The notes under the pieces are model-generated. The model searched no databases. It was given only the letters and a program-made list of their open reading frames with translations, and was not told the DNA's origin. This document shows positions 36,700 through 44,414 of a stretch of 62,356 bases of DNA, in pieces. Origin of the DNA: Bacillus thermozeamaize (GTDB lineage Bacteria > Bacillota > Bacilli > ZCTH02-B2); NCBI GenBank assembly GCA_002159075.1, contig LZRT01000098.1, positions 1 through 62,356 on the forward strand, given 5' to 3'. How positions within the stretch are numbered: the stretch's first letter is position 1; every line of letters begins with the position of its first letter. A program made the translations under genes and the position numbers.

Positions 36700-36803
36700 T
36701 GATATGTCGATATCTAGATATAAAGTATTTCTAACCTAGAAACGCCTTTGCTGGGGATAATAATCAACGCCAACAAAAATACGTTTAAGGAGGCACAAAA
36801 TAA

Positions 36804-37583
36804 GTGTCTGTGATTGAAAAAATTGAGGAGTTATTGAAGGAGAAAGGGTGGACGAAGTATCGGTTAGCAAAGGAAGCAAGACTGCCACAATCCACGATCA
36901 CATCTTTGCTAAGCGGAAGAGTTAAATATCCATCGGCTGAAACATTGATTAAAATCGCTAACGCCTTAGGAGTCTCTGCATCTGAACTATTAGGTGAAAA
37001 AGATCTTGAGCTCATCAATGTCTACCAAAATAAGAAGAAAACAATGGAAAAAGTATTGTCGCTACTGAAATTATTTACTGATGATGAAGGTTGGTTTGAG
37101 GAAAAATTTCACAAAGACATATTCTATACGTTCGCAGGACACCTACCACTTGGACCTGCCACAGACATATTCGATCAATGGTATGAAATGAATTTTTTAA
37201 ATGCTGATGAGGGAGACATAACCGAAGAAGATATAGAATACGCGAAACATGAGTTTAACGAGCATTACAATTACAGAACAATCAAAAGAGGTTTAGAGAG
37301 TTTAGACGATTATTATATTAGTGGAAAAACCGTCTTTGACTTTGCTGACGATCTGGAAAAATTAGCAAGAAAACATGGAATGAAAATACATGATGTCGAT
37401 AGCAAAGAAACTGCAAAATATGAAACCGAACATGAGTTTTTGACAAAGTTAGAGCTCTCAGATAATGAATTATTAAAGCGATTTAAATTAACGCTGGATG
37501 GAAAACCATTGACAAAAAAGGAAGCGAAGGCTATCATTGCTTTCCTTCGCTCCCTTCGGCAGTTTTCCGAGCTGAATGAATAA
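36804..37583 (+). CDS. Phage repressor (XRE HTH)
   Basis: 259 residues, GTG start with AAGGAGG 10 nt upstream. N-terminal HTH (KGWTKYRLAKEARLPQSTIT, LLSGRVKYPSAETLIKIANA). The C-terminal 190 residues are acidic and helical and show no LexA/CI-type peptidase (S24) motif by eye, so self-cleavage on SOS is not expected. The only large plus-strand gene of the regulatory region, AT-rich. Presumed lysogeny repressor. Confidence 0.83.
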   Translation: MSVIEKIEELLKEKGWTKYRLAKEARLPQSTITSLLSGRVKYPSAETLIKIANALGVSASELLGEKDLELINVYQNKKKTMEKVLSLLKLFTDDEGWFEEKFHKDIFYTFAGHLPLGPATDIFDQWYEMNFLNADEGDITEEDIEYAKHEFNEHYNYRTIKRGLESLDDYYISGKTVFDFADDLEKLARKHGMKIHDVDSKETAKYETEHEFLTKLELSDNELLKRFKLTLDGKPLTKKEAKAIIAFLRSLRQFSELNE

Positions 37584-37653
37584 CTTCAATGAGTTCATTC
37601 AGATCAATCCCAAGCAGCTCGGCCAGCCTTTCAACCGAAACCTCTTTTTTCAA
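37534..37653 (-). CDS. Small LexA-box-associated protein, possible antirepressor
   Basis: From TTG 37653 (AAAGGAAG about 9 nt upstream): MKKEVSVERLAELLGIDLNE then LIEVIHSARKTAEGSEGKQ, 39 residues and HTH-like. The frame stays open to 37764 (76 residues), but a LexA-like box at 37717-37730 lies in that extension, so the promoter is probably there. Convergent with the repressor, overlapping its 3' end by 50 nt. Could link SOS to repressor inactivation; speculative. Confidence 0.5.
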   Translation of the reverse strand: MKKEVSVERLAELLGIDLNELIEVIHSARKTAEGSEGKQ

Positions 37654-37716
37654 AAGCCTCTTCCTTTCTATGATAATGTGTCGGTGTTCGCATCGACATA
37701 TTTTGCCCCCAAAAAC

Positions 37717-37730
37717 CGAACGTATATTCG
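37717..37730. promoter_or_regulatory. LexA(DinR)-like box
   Basis: CGAAC-GTAT-ATTCG (plus strand) within the longer inverted repeat ACCGAA-N6-TTCGGT. One arm base differs from the Gram-positive consensus CGAAC-N4-GTTCG. Placed about 65 nt before the small gene at 37653. Confidence 0.55.
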
Positions 37731-37810
37731 GTATCTCCAAGTTTAACCATTCCCCCTTTTGCATTCAAGGAAAAATTTTGATATTTACCCAGGTCGCCCG
37801 AAAAAAACAC

Positions 37811-37848
37811 AAAAAGGCCACCCGGATAAATATCCAGATAGCCTTTTT
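37811..37848 (-). terminator. Bidirectional terminator below the structured RNA
   Basis: AAAAAGGC...GCCTTTTT with an inner GGATA/TATCC stem; on the minus strand followed by TGTGTTTTTTT. Ends leftward transcription of the putative small RNA. Confidence 0.75.
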
Positions 37849-38046
37849 AAACCACACACGCCAAAGGCGTATTATCCCATTTAACCTTTTTTATAGCAGC
37901 ACCTAAATGCCGCGTACCCATTCACAAGAATGGTATTTATCGCCGATGATGACATCATCGGCACACCGCTCCCATGTCGGGAGGTACTATCTATCACGTG
38001 CCGGTCGTCGGCACGTACACCTAGCTGGGACTTTCTTCCCGCCCGA
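37811..38046 (-). ncRNA. Putative highly structured phage small RNA
   Basis: The 320 bp between two small genes hold a promoter, at least six strong hairpins and a terminator but no convincing frame. In minus-strand RNA: UGUCGGG (38048-38042) pairs with CCCGACA (37981-37975), enclosing GGGA/UCCC and an 8-bp hairpin (38016-37996). Then hairpins at 37962-37942 (8 bp), 37933-37918 (6 bp), 37913-37896 and 37870-37858. Two modules share the form GGUGU-hairpin-GAUA...ACC. No known RNA family recognised. About 240 nt long. Confidence 0.6.
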
Positions 38047-38050
38047 CACA

Positions 38051-38079
38051 AAAATATCATAAAAGCAAAAAACATGCAA
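38051..38079 (-). promoter_or_regulatory. Promoter of the structured RNA
   Basis: Minus strand TTGCAT, 17 nt, TATTTT with a TGA extension before the -10. The predicted start falls right at the first base pairs of the UGUCGGG stem. Confidence 0.65.
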
Positions 38080-38088
38080 TATAGAATT

Positions 38089-38340
38089 TCACATCTTTTG
38101 AAGAATGGTTATTTCTTTTCTTTCGATATCGAGCTGCACAGCATATCCCTGGGCATGTTCTATTTTTACGCCGCCCGGAACAAACCACATCTGAGCCACA
38201 GCTAAACCATCAACAAGACCAACAAAGCGGCCAAATCCAGTGGATTCCCCATCCTTTGCGAAAGGCTCCATGTGGAAGTTCCAGCGCACTGTCCAGGGTC
38301 CGCAGTATGTTTCTCCTCCTGAATTGTACACGGGCCTCAC
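38089..38340 (-). CDS. 83-aa phage protein behind a LexA-like box
   Basis: From GTG 38340: MRPVYNSGGETYCGPWTVRW ... GRFVGLVDGLAVAQMWFVPG ... IERKEITILQKM, beta-rich, no recognised family. The GTG overlaps the stop of a 6-codon leader ORF (ATG 38358 with GAGGTGG), suggesting coupling. The frame is open far upstream through a terminator, so the long version is rejected. TATAAT at 38387-38392 and a LexA-like box at 38368-38381 precede it. Confidence 0.58.
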   Translation of the reverse strand: MRPVYNSGGETYCGPWTVRWNFHMEPFAKDGESTGFGRFVGLVDGLAVAQMWFVPGGVKIEHAQGYAVQLDIERKEITILQKM

Positions 38341-38367
38341 CTCAGCTGACGAATCATGATACCACCT

Positions 38368-38392
38368 CGAACGTTTGTTTGATTTTATTATA
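38368..38392 (-). promoter_or_regulatory. -10 element and LexA-like box before the 83-aa gene
   Basis: TATAAT (38387-38392, minus) followed at the expected start site by CAAAC-AAAC-GTTCG (38368-38381), one arm mismatch from CGAAC-N4-GTTCG. No good -35. Confidence 0.45.
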
Positions 38393-38436
38393 TGCAAACG
38401 GATGTTCGAAATGATAGTGGAAAGTCTTGGCCAAAC

Positions 38437-38463
38437 AAAAAAATCCCCGGCGCTCGGCCGGAG
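38437..38463 (-). terminator. Terminator of the late/lysis operon
   Basis: Stem CTCCGGC/GCCGGGG with a 5-nt loop followed by TTTTTTTG on the minus strand, 40 nt after the amidase stop. Confidence 0.88.
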
Positions 38464-38503
38464 TGTTTTGTTGCCGTCTATTCCACATTTGCAAAGATGC
38501 TTG

Positions 38504-39331
38504 TCAAGCATCAATAACGTAAACGAGCCATCCAAACTGTTTATGCAGCTTTTCGGCTGCCGCCTCAGCATCCTGCCGACTAGAAAACGTACCGGTTTTC
38601 AGTCGGTACTTGTCGCCAGACTCGATGACGTAAACCGTCCAGCTGAATTGCCGCAGCAACTTCTCGGCCGCGGCCACCGCTTCCTGTCGGTCAGCGAATG
38701 TTCCAGTCAGCAGGCGGTACTTTTTGCCGTCATCCTGCTTCTGAGATGTTCCCGCTGGCTGCCACTTCAATCCTGCCCATTCCACCACCCCACGAGCGAT
38801 GGCTTCCGCGATGGCCGCCTGGCCGGAAGCTGATTTGAGATAGGCAGCGTCTTTGGGATTGGATACAAACCCAATCTCCACGATGACGGCTGGCATCCTG
38901 GTCTCTCTGATGACATGATAGTAGTCATCTTGCGGATTCTTCTTACTGGCCTTTGACTTTGAACCACGATTTGCAAGTGGTGTCAGTATGTCCATCCATT
39001 TTTCGATTGCTTTAGCCAGCTCGTCACCTTTCGATTTTGTCTCATGAATGGTGTGCCAAATTTCAAATCCGTTCGCTTCCGGAGAAGCCGAAGCGTTACA
39101 ATGGATCGAAATAAACGCATCGGAACCCCATTTATTTGCCTCGTCTGTTCTTGCCTGAAGGCTTTTTCCTGCGTTGCTTGTTCGCGAAAGTTTTACCTCA
39201 AATCCATGACGACGTAAATGGTCTGCGACGTTAAGAGAAACTGCCAACGCTACATCTGCTTCTCTTACTCCATTCCCAACAGCCCCGGGATCAGCCCCGC
39301 CGTGTCCGGCATCATCGTATATCTTAAGCAT
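38504..39331 (-). CDS. Endolysin: N-acetylmuramoyl-L-alanine amidase with two SPOR domains
   Basis: 275 residues from ATG 39331 (GGGAGG 9 nt upstream; two earlier in-frame ATGs abut the SD). Amidase_3 catalytic domain (about 1-180): DDAGHGGADPGAVGNG with the zinc His, GSDAFISIHCNA, and VIVEIGFVSNPKDAAYLK with the catalytic Glu. Two C-terminal SPOR repeats (YRLLTGTFADRQEAVAAAEK and YRLKTGTFSSRQDAEAAAEK) bind peptidoglycan. Cleaves host wall at lysis. Confidence 0.95.
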   Translation of the reverse strand: MLKIYDDAGHGGADPGAVGNGVREADVALAVSLNVADHLRRHGFEVKLSRTSNAGKSLQARTDEANKWGSDAFISIHCNASASPEANGFEIWHTIHETKSKGDELAKAIEKWMDILTPLANRGSKSKASKKNPQDDYYHVIRETRMPAVIVEIGFVSNPKDAAYLKSASGQAAIAEAIARGVVEWAGLKWQPAGTSQKQDDGKKYRLLTGTFADRQEAVAAAEKLLRQFSWTVYVIESGDKYRLKTGTFSSRQDAEAAAEKLHKQFGWLVYVIDA

Positions 39332-39650
39332 TTGCATCATCCTCCCTCTTTCCGTTTCCAGGTGGTTCAATCGCCTTTCGCTGCATCTGCCCGGCTGCGG
39401 CCGCCACGAGGAACCCGTTGGCCCCAGCCAGCACATACACGCGCCAGTCAGCGGGATTCGCACCGAGCGCCAGCTGCGCTGTCACTAGGATGATGCTGGC
39501 GACAATCACTGCATACAAATCCGTCGGCAGCCAGCCGGCCGCAAACCGGTCAATGAGGCTCTTTGTATACTGAACGACGAAATAGGTCAACAAAGAAGCG
39601 CCCCCCATTGTGGCGAGCGCTTCCCAAGTGAAAAGTTGTCCGGTGTCCAT
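39324..39650 (-). CDS. Phage holin
   Basis: 108 residues with hydrophobic segments at about 14-30 and 45-62 and a weaker one at 72-86, then a charged C-terminus (RKAIEPPGNGKREDD). It overlaps the endolysin start, the classical holin-lysin pair. Permeabilises the membrane to time lysis. Confidence 0.83.
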   Translation of the reverse strand: MDTGQLFTWEALATMGGASLLTYFVVQYTKSLIDRFAAGWLPTDLYAVIVASIILVTAQLALGANPADWRVYVLAGANGFLVAAAAGQMQRKAIEPPGNGKREDDANA

Positions 39651-39931
39651 TAATTACCTCTCCCCTCAGCTTCGATTCGGTCAATCCGCCTGTGTGCTTG
39701 CTTCGCACTTTCCTCAACCCGAGTGACACGTTCGGCAAGCAAGTCATACCGCTGGCCTTGAGCCCGGAGTTCCACCCGCAGGTCATCGACGCCCTGGCGG
39801 ATGTAGTTCACCGAGGCCCGCAACTCTCCGTCCTCTGCGCCGTCCTTGCGAATTGTCCGGGCCCGTCCAAGCCAGCCAAGGATGATGCCCGAAATGGCAG
39901 CTGCGGCTGATACAATGACAGCCCAATCCAA
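39650..39931 (-). CDS. Membrane/coiled-coil protein of the lysis cassette
   Basis: 93 residues from TTG 39931 (GGAGG 8 nt upstream). N-terminal transmembrane segment (WAVIVSAAAAISGIILGWL), then a coiled coil with repeating Arg/Glu (YIRQGVDDLRVELRAQGQRY, RVEESAKQAHRRIDRIEAE). Similar in plan to XhlA-type or second-holin proteins. It overlaps the holin start by one base. Confidence 0.68.
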   Translation of the reverse strand: MDWAVIVSAAAAISGIILGWLGRARTIRKDGAEDGELRASVNYIRQGVDDLRVELRAQGQRYDLLAERVTRVEESAKQAHRRIDRIEAEGRGN

Positions 39932-39953
39932 ACAGCTCACCTCCAATAAAAAA

Positions 39954-39967
39954 CACCCTACCGGGTG
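39954..39967 (-). terminator. Intra-late-operon terminator
   Basis: CACCC-N4-GGGTG stem followed by TTTTTTATT on the minus strand, between the tail protein (stop 39982) and the lysis genes; may attenuate lysis gene expression. Confidence 0.7.
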
Positions 39968-39981
39968 CTGTGTTCCTTTCG

Positions 39982-41133
39982 TTATCTCCGCACTTCTGCA
40001 CTCATCTGTTTTAACTCTTGCTTGATTTTTCGTATCAACGTTGGAGGCGATTGCCCAAATGTTACCTCCAACTGAAAGCCGGAAGGTTCGTATATCTCTT
40101 TTACTTCTGTAACCCTGGCATCCCTTGTCACACCCCAGCCAAGATTCTGTACCGTCACCACATCTCCGAGGTCCCAATCTCTTTCGTACTGAAAAGGTGA
40201 GTTGGTCAGAATCTGCCCTTCCAGCGTGAAAACTGCTGCATAATCAGCCAGGTACTGCTGCCCGCGGTTCTCAAGGTCATCAATAATCTCTTGTTCAGGC
40301 CTTGGCTGTGGCGGGTCATCCTCAGTCTCTTCAGCTACATCCCGGGCATCGACAAACAATTCAAAGCGGTCAAGTCCCTCGGCCGTCCCAACTTCCACGA
40401 CACGCCTGTCCACACCCTCACCCTGTCCAGCCACATAAGCAGTGTTTCTGTAGTTCATGTAGCTGTCCACGAGACTTAGATTCTTAACTGAATCGTATTC
40501 AGGAGAAAAAATCACCGGCGGGTTTACAGCTTGCCTTGCCGTGACGTCACGCCCTATTGCCACATCAAACACCCAAACCAAATTTTTGTAGTCCACCGCA
40601 ACACTCCACCCGACTCCAGTAAGCAGGGAGATTGCCTCCAGTTCTTCGGCTATGTTTTTGAACCGACTCTGCCATGACACCTGTGGGCCACGCTGCTGGT
40701 TTGGAGCCATTGTGAGCATCGGCATTTTCCGCTTTGGGTCAGTTGGGTTGACGATGTTACGATCAACGTAGTGTTTCATCACCGTCTCAACGTCACCAGA
40801 CTTGTTATCATATGCGGTATGATCTGGTGGCAACGTGAGACGTTGACCAACCACTCCTTTGAGTTCATATCCCCGAATAACCCAGTTCTCCCCGTCTTTA
40901 CCGCTCTCGTCCAGCCCAATCTCACGATGCCGGATAATCCCCACCTTGTGCGTGTCGGATCCGAGCAAGATTAAGTTGTCTAGCTGGAGCTTGTCCGTGT
41001 GCTGCTTGTGGCGGTTGATGTGGAGTTCGAACTCCCCCACGCCGTGCCAGCGCCTGGTAAAGATGAAGGATTCATAGTCATCGATCTCAGCCAACAAGTT
41101 CAGCGTGGGGGATAGTATGCGTATTGGTTTCAC
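39982..41133 (-). CDS. Siphovirus Gp37-like tail protein
   Basis: 383 residues. MKPIRILSPTLNLLAEIDDY, FTRRWHGVGEFELHINRH and GYELKGVVGQRLTLPP are the pattern of the ReqiPepy6 Gp37-like family, tail-tip proteins of Gram-positive siphophages. C-terminus with LGDVVTVQNLGWGVTRDARV. Placed last in the tail module before lysis. The Asp/Pro-rich stretch (EETEDDPPQPRPEQE) is a linker. Confidence 0.85.
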   Translation of the reverse strand: MKPIRILSPTLNLLAEIDDYESFIFTRRWHGVGEFELHINRHKQHTDKLQLDNLILLGSDTHKVGIIRHREIGLDESGKDGENWVIRGYELKGVVGQRLTLPPDHTAYDNKSGDVETVMKHYVDRNIVNPTDPKRKMPMLTMAPNQQRGPQVSWQSRFKNIAEELEAISLLTGVGWSVAVDYKNLVWVFDVAIGRDVTARQAVNPPVIFSPEYDSVKNLSLVDSYMNYRNTAYVAGQGEGVDRRVVEVGTAEGLDRFELFVDARDVAEETEDDPPQPRPEQEIIDDLENRGQQYLADYAAVFTLEGQILTNSPFQYERDWDLGDVVTVQNLGWGVTRDARVTEVKEIYEPSGFQLEVTFGQSPPTLIRKIKQELKQMSAEVRR

Positions 41134-41153
41134 GTTCCACCACCTTCAGGCAT

Positions 41154-41176
41154 AAAAAATACGCCCTTTTCGGCGT
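41154..41176 (-). terminator. Terminator upstream of the Gp37-like gene
   Basis: ACGCC-N6-GGCGT stem followed on the minus strand by TATTTTTT. Confidence 0.7.
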
Positions 41177-41233
41177 TGGTTTGTTGCACAAAATCGTCCT
41201 ATTGTGACTCACTCATGCAAATTAAAAAAGCCG

Positions 41234-41629
41234 CTACAGCAGCTGCCTCAGTACCTCGTTTTTCACTCGTGCGTCAATGGCTTCTTCGACAAGCCTGTCC
41301 ACCAGCGCGTTGGCCTTCGCCAAAGCGACTTCGGGTGTCATCGGGACAAAACCGATCTGGTCCGGATCGTGCTTCTGAAGATACACCAGATTCCCGTCAA
41401 CGTAGACCAGATAGATTTCCCCGTCTTCCGGGGCATCCTTCAAAATGTACTCCGGTGACACGCCATTGATTGGGGTTACCTTGTCCCACAGCTCGACGCG
41501 AAAGCGGGTCCGCTCCTGTTCTCTCAAAGCCGGATAATCATAGGTAGATAAAATGGCCTCCACATCGGCCAGCGTTTTTGTTGATCCAAGCTCACGGGCT
41601 TCCTTGAGAAGTTGAATGGAATCCAACAT
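41234..41629 (-). CDS. Hypothetical tail-region protein
   Basis: 131 residues from ATG 41629 (GGAGG 9 nt upstream): MLDSIQLLKEARELGSTKTL and a middle strand-rich part (GEIYLVYVDGNLVYLQKHD), with a helical Arg/Glu C-terminus. No recognised family. Between the kelch protein and the Gp37-like gene, so probably a tail-tip accessory. Confidence 0.65.
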   Translation of the reverse strand: MLDSIQLLKEARELGSTKTLADVEAILSTYDYPALREQERTRFRVELWDKVTPINGVSPEYILKDAPEDGEIYLVYVDGNLVYLQKHDPDQIGFVPMTPEVALAKANALVDRLVEEAIDARVKNEVLRQLL

Positions 41630-41645
41630 AGGTATCATCCTCCTT

Positions 41646-42578
41646 TTATTTGGCGGCTAACCATGCTTTTAGTGTATCTAATCCTTTAAGTGATGCTGGT
41701 GTATATTCCTCATTAGCTCTTGTATCTCCGCTAGTAGAAAATCCTCCAATTGCGTATATTTTTCCATACGCAGATGCCGCTCCAAGTTCTTCTCTTGCAG
41801 TAGGCATGGGCAATACAACAACCCACTCGTTAGTTTTAGGATTATATACCTCATTTGTTGCAAGCCTTCCGTTGTAATATCCTCCGATTGCATAAATTTT
41901 ACCGCCAAGTTCTGCAACTGCAAGATTTATCCTTCTATAATTTAGCGATGCTTTTGAAGACCATGAATTAGAAACAGGATCATACTCTCTGGTAATATTA
42001 CCAATGCCTACACTATCTCCTCCTCCAACCACATATAGCTTTTCGTTTACAACAGCGATACCAAAGTTACCTAACGCCGATGGCATCGGAGCCTTTGTAG
42101 ACCACGTATTCGTAGCTATATCATATACCTCATTCAGTGAAGTGTAATTTTGTGAGAATCCTCCAACTGCGTATATTTTACCGTTTATAGCCGCTACACC
42201 TAGTTGATTTCTAGCGGTTAACATACTTGCTTTTGTGGTCCATGTATTAGTTATAGGGTCATACTCTTCGGTAACCCCTACATTAACAGCGTCATCATTC
42301 CCACCAATTGCATATATCTTTCCATTAGCTGAAGTCACACCAAGTCTATATCTTGGTGCTGTCATAGCTCTTTTCGCTGACCATGTATTGAGTATGGGGT
42401 CATACATGTCAGTGTTTGCTAAAGCATATGAACTCCCACGCCCTCCAATCGCATATATTTTTCCGCCTAAAGCAGTCACACCAAGTCCATAACGCCCTGG
42501 TGAGAATAATGCTTTTGATAGCCAACTATCAGCAATAGGTTCTATACTATCAGCCAACGCATATCCCACCACATCCAT
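41646..42578 (-). CDS. Kelch-repeat beta-propeller protein, candidate receptor-binding tail protein
   Basis: 310 residues made of six kelch repeats of about 46-48 residues, each with the GKIYAIGG-type double-glycine strand and an NTW strand (for example NGKIYAIGGNDDAVNVG, DPITNTWTTKA). A short N-terminal segment (MDVVGYALADSIEPI) and C-terminal helix frame the propeller. GC is clearly lower than that of adjacent tail genes, suggesting separate acquisition. Position between the baseplate protein and lysis suggests host recognition. Confidence 0.83.
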   Translation of the reverse strand: MDVVGYALADSIEPIADSWLSKALFSPGRYGLGVTALGGKIYAIGGRGSSYALANTDMYDPILNTWSAKRAMTAPRYRLGVTSANGKIYAIGGNDDAVNVGVTEEYDPITNTWTTKASMLTARNQLGVAAINGKIYAVGGFSQNYTSLNEVYDIATNTWSTKAPMPSALGNFGIAVVNEKLYVVGGGDSVGIGNITREYDPVSNSWSSKASLNYRRINLAVAELGGKIYAIGGYYNGRLATNEVYNPKTNEWVVVLPMPTAREELGAASAYGKIYAIGGFSTSGDTRANEEYTPASLKGLDTLKAWLAAK

Positions 42579-42579
42579 C

Positions 42580-43554
42580 TTAACTCACCGCCTTGCTCAC
42601 AGAGGTAAGCTGTCCATTTGTATATGTCAACGTTGTTGTTACAGTCGTCCCACCAGCGATTTCCTCCACTTGTGTTAGATTCCCGTTCGCGTCATAGAGC
42701 AGGTTTGTTGTCTTCACAATCGTTTCGCCGTCTTTTTCCTCGACCCTCATCAATCGTCCGTTCCCGTCATAAGTCAGCACCGTGTTCCTCGTATCTATCC
42801 TGAGATCGAGAGCCTTGATTTTGTTGATGGCTTGGTTTGATGTTCCAAGCACGGGGGCACCGATTTGCGCTGCCGTGACATTGTGGGGGTTCGCATTATC
42901 CGCCAAATGTGCAGCAAGGTTATTCTCCACCTGCTGCACTTCCTCTTTACTCGCCGGCGACTGTTGCTGCGCTTCTTCAAACCACTGCTGCCAGTCCCCC
43001 TGCACACTTTCCAGCCAACTGTCGAAACGCTGCTGCATCGTGGCCGTGTCAACTTGGATAAGTGAATTAACCAATCCGCACACAGAGTTATCAAACCGCT
43101 CATCAGTGATTTGCGACGGCTCGACAAAGGATTTTCCGGCCTCAATCAGCACTTGTGCCAGGCTGATTTCCCAGATGTTATCATCCCGCTGTAGAGATGG
43201 CGGGACAGGGTTCTCAGCAGGAGCCCCTTCTTTTACGAACGCACGAATATAACGATTTGGCAATGTCTTATCAAGTCTGATCACAATCCGGTCAATACGA
43301 TTCAGAGAAGAATGCGCCGTAGAGTGGGATATGAACAAGTCTTCCGTGTTTTTATACATATACCCCTGAATCCAAGCATACCCGGCTTTAACAAACGTCC
43401 GCATATCGGTCCCATTCGCGGACACCTGGAGATTTTCACCGCCGTTCAAAATGCCGTCAGTCAGAAACAGCCGGAAATACTCTGCGAATTGGTCTGCCGT
43501 GTACTCGCGCGGATCCTCCGGCAAACTATCGAAAAAGCGATAAGCCTCAGCCAT
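42580..43554 (-). CDS. Tail-tip/baseplate protein
   Basis: 324 residues from ATG 43554 (GGGGGTGTG upstream). N-terminus FFDSLPEDPREYTADQFAEY is widespread in siphophage upper baseplate proteins. The centre has a helical segment (WLESVQGDWQQWFEEAQQQS), the NPHNVTAAQIGA motif common in trimeric tail fibres, and a C-terminus of YD/RHS-like repeats (LTYDGNGRLMRVEE, LLYDANGNLTQVEE). Confidence 0.78.
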   Translation of the reverse strand: MAEAYRFFDSLPEDPREYTADQFAEYFRLFLTDGILNGGENLQVSANGTDMRTFVKAGYAWIQGYMYKNTEDLFISHSTAHSSLNRIDRIVIRLDKTLPNRYIRAFVKEGAPAENPVPPSLQRDDNIWEISLAQVLIEAGKSFVEPSQITDERFDNSVCGLVNSLIQVDTATMQQRFDSWLESVQGDWQQWFEEAQQQSPASKEEVQQVENNLAAHLADNANPHNVTAAQIGAPVLGTSNQAINKIKALDLRIDTRNTVLTYDGNGRLMRVEEKDGETIVKTTNLLYDANGNLTQVEEIAGGTTVTTTLTYTNGQLTSVSKAVS

Positions 43555-43556
43555 GA

Positions 43557-44414
43557 TCACACCCCCACATAGCGGTTTCGGTACTTGACGATCACCCTGG
43601 CCGTCGTACTGTCATCGTCTGAGCTATAGGAAAGCACGTTATCTCCAGGCTCAAGCTGAAAGAATGTACTGGAAAGGTCGATAAAGTGAAAAGCATTATA
43701 CCTGGTGCCGTCCGCTTTTTCGATTTCAACCCGCTTCCTCCCGAATGCAGTGTCAATGTGTAGTACGTCCCCGTCCTCCAGGGTCTGCCGTACTTTAATA
43801 AACTCGCCTGTCGTTTCATTCGTCACTACTGGATTCACGGCGGGGCCATAAAATTCAATCGTCACCGGCGTGGACACATCCCCTGAGTTGATTACGGACC
43901 GGTAGTGCGTTCTTTGGGCGAAAATGGTTGGCAGCTGAAGTGGGAATTGAATACCACCCATGAGATATGACATCTGTTTACTGACATAGTAAGTGTCGAG
44001 CCAGAATGGATCTGGGCACAAAAGAGTAATCAAGAAATTTTGCGCCATAATGCCACCACGTCGTTCAGGAAATACAGGTGAACCGTCCACAACTGCCTGG
44101 ATCTCCTTTTGGCCACCATCGTATTCATACAGCAGTTTGCCTGGGCCAAACTTCGGGTTGAACACCCTCGCCAGTTCACGGCGCAAATCAAAGAGTTGTT
44201 GGCGACTCCTGGCCAGAATGCAACCTTCCAGAGTTAATTGCCGCATTTCCAAATACGTATCAAGGTATGTCGCCCCGTCCTGGTATGGCGACTTTTGCGT
44301 CTTGATGTCGGTATCCACTCCACCGGTGCCCTCCAACTTAGTGACCACGAAGGGCGGCGAATCACCTAGGACAATGCTCTCGCCCCTCGCGTTCGTGTAT
44401 GTGAGCCTTCTCAT
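43557..44414 (-). CDS. Distal tail (Dit-like) protein
   Basis: 285 residues. MRRLTYTNARGESIVLG and GCILARSRQQLFDLRRELAR, then VFPERRGGIMAQNFLITLLCPDPFW, match the phage tail family of distal tail components. Directly after the tape-measure gene, overlapping its stop. Links tube and tip. Confidence 0.88.
   Translation of the reverse strand: MRRLTYTNARGESIVLGDSPPFVVTKLEGTGGVDTDIKTQKSPYQDGATYLDTYLEMRQLTLEGCILARSRQQLFDLRRELARVFNPKFGPGKLLYEYDGGQKEIQAVVDGSPVFPERRGGIMAQNFLITLLCPDPFWLDTYYVSKQMSYLMGGIQFPLQLPTIFAQRTHYRSVINSGDVSTPVTIEFYGPAVNPVVTNETTGEFIKVRQTLEDGDVLHIDTAFGRKRVEIEKADGTRYNAFHFIDLSSTFFQLEPGDNVLSYSSDDDSTTARVIVKYRNRYVGV

Noticed and set aside
38089-38571. 160-aa version of the small gene near 38.3 kb
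   Set aside because: The extension runs through the late-operon terminator and the promoter and overlaps the amidase gene; GTG 38340 is preferred.
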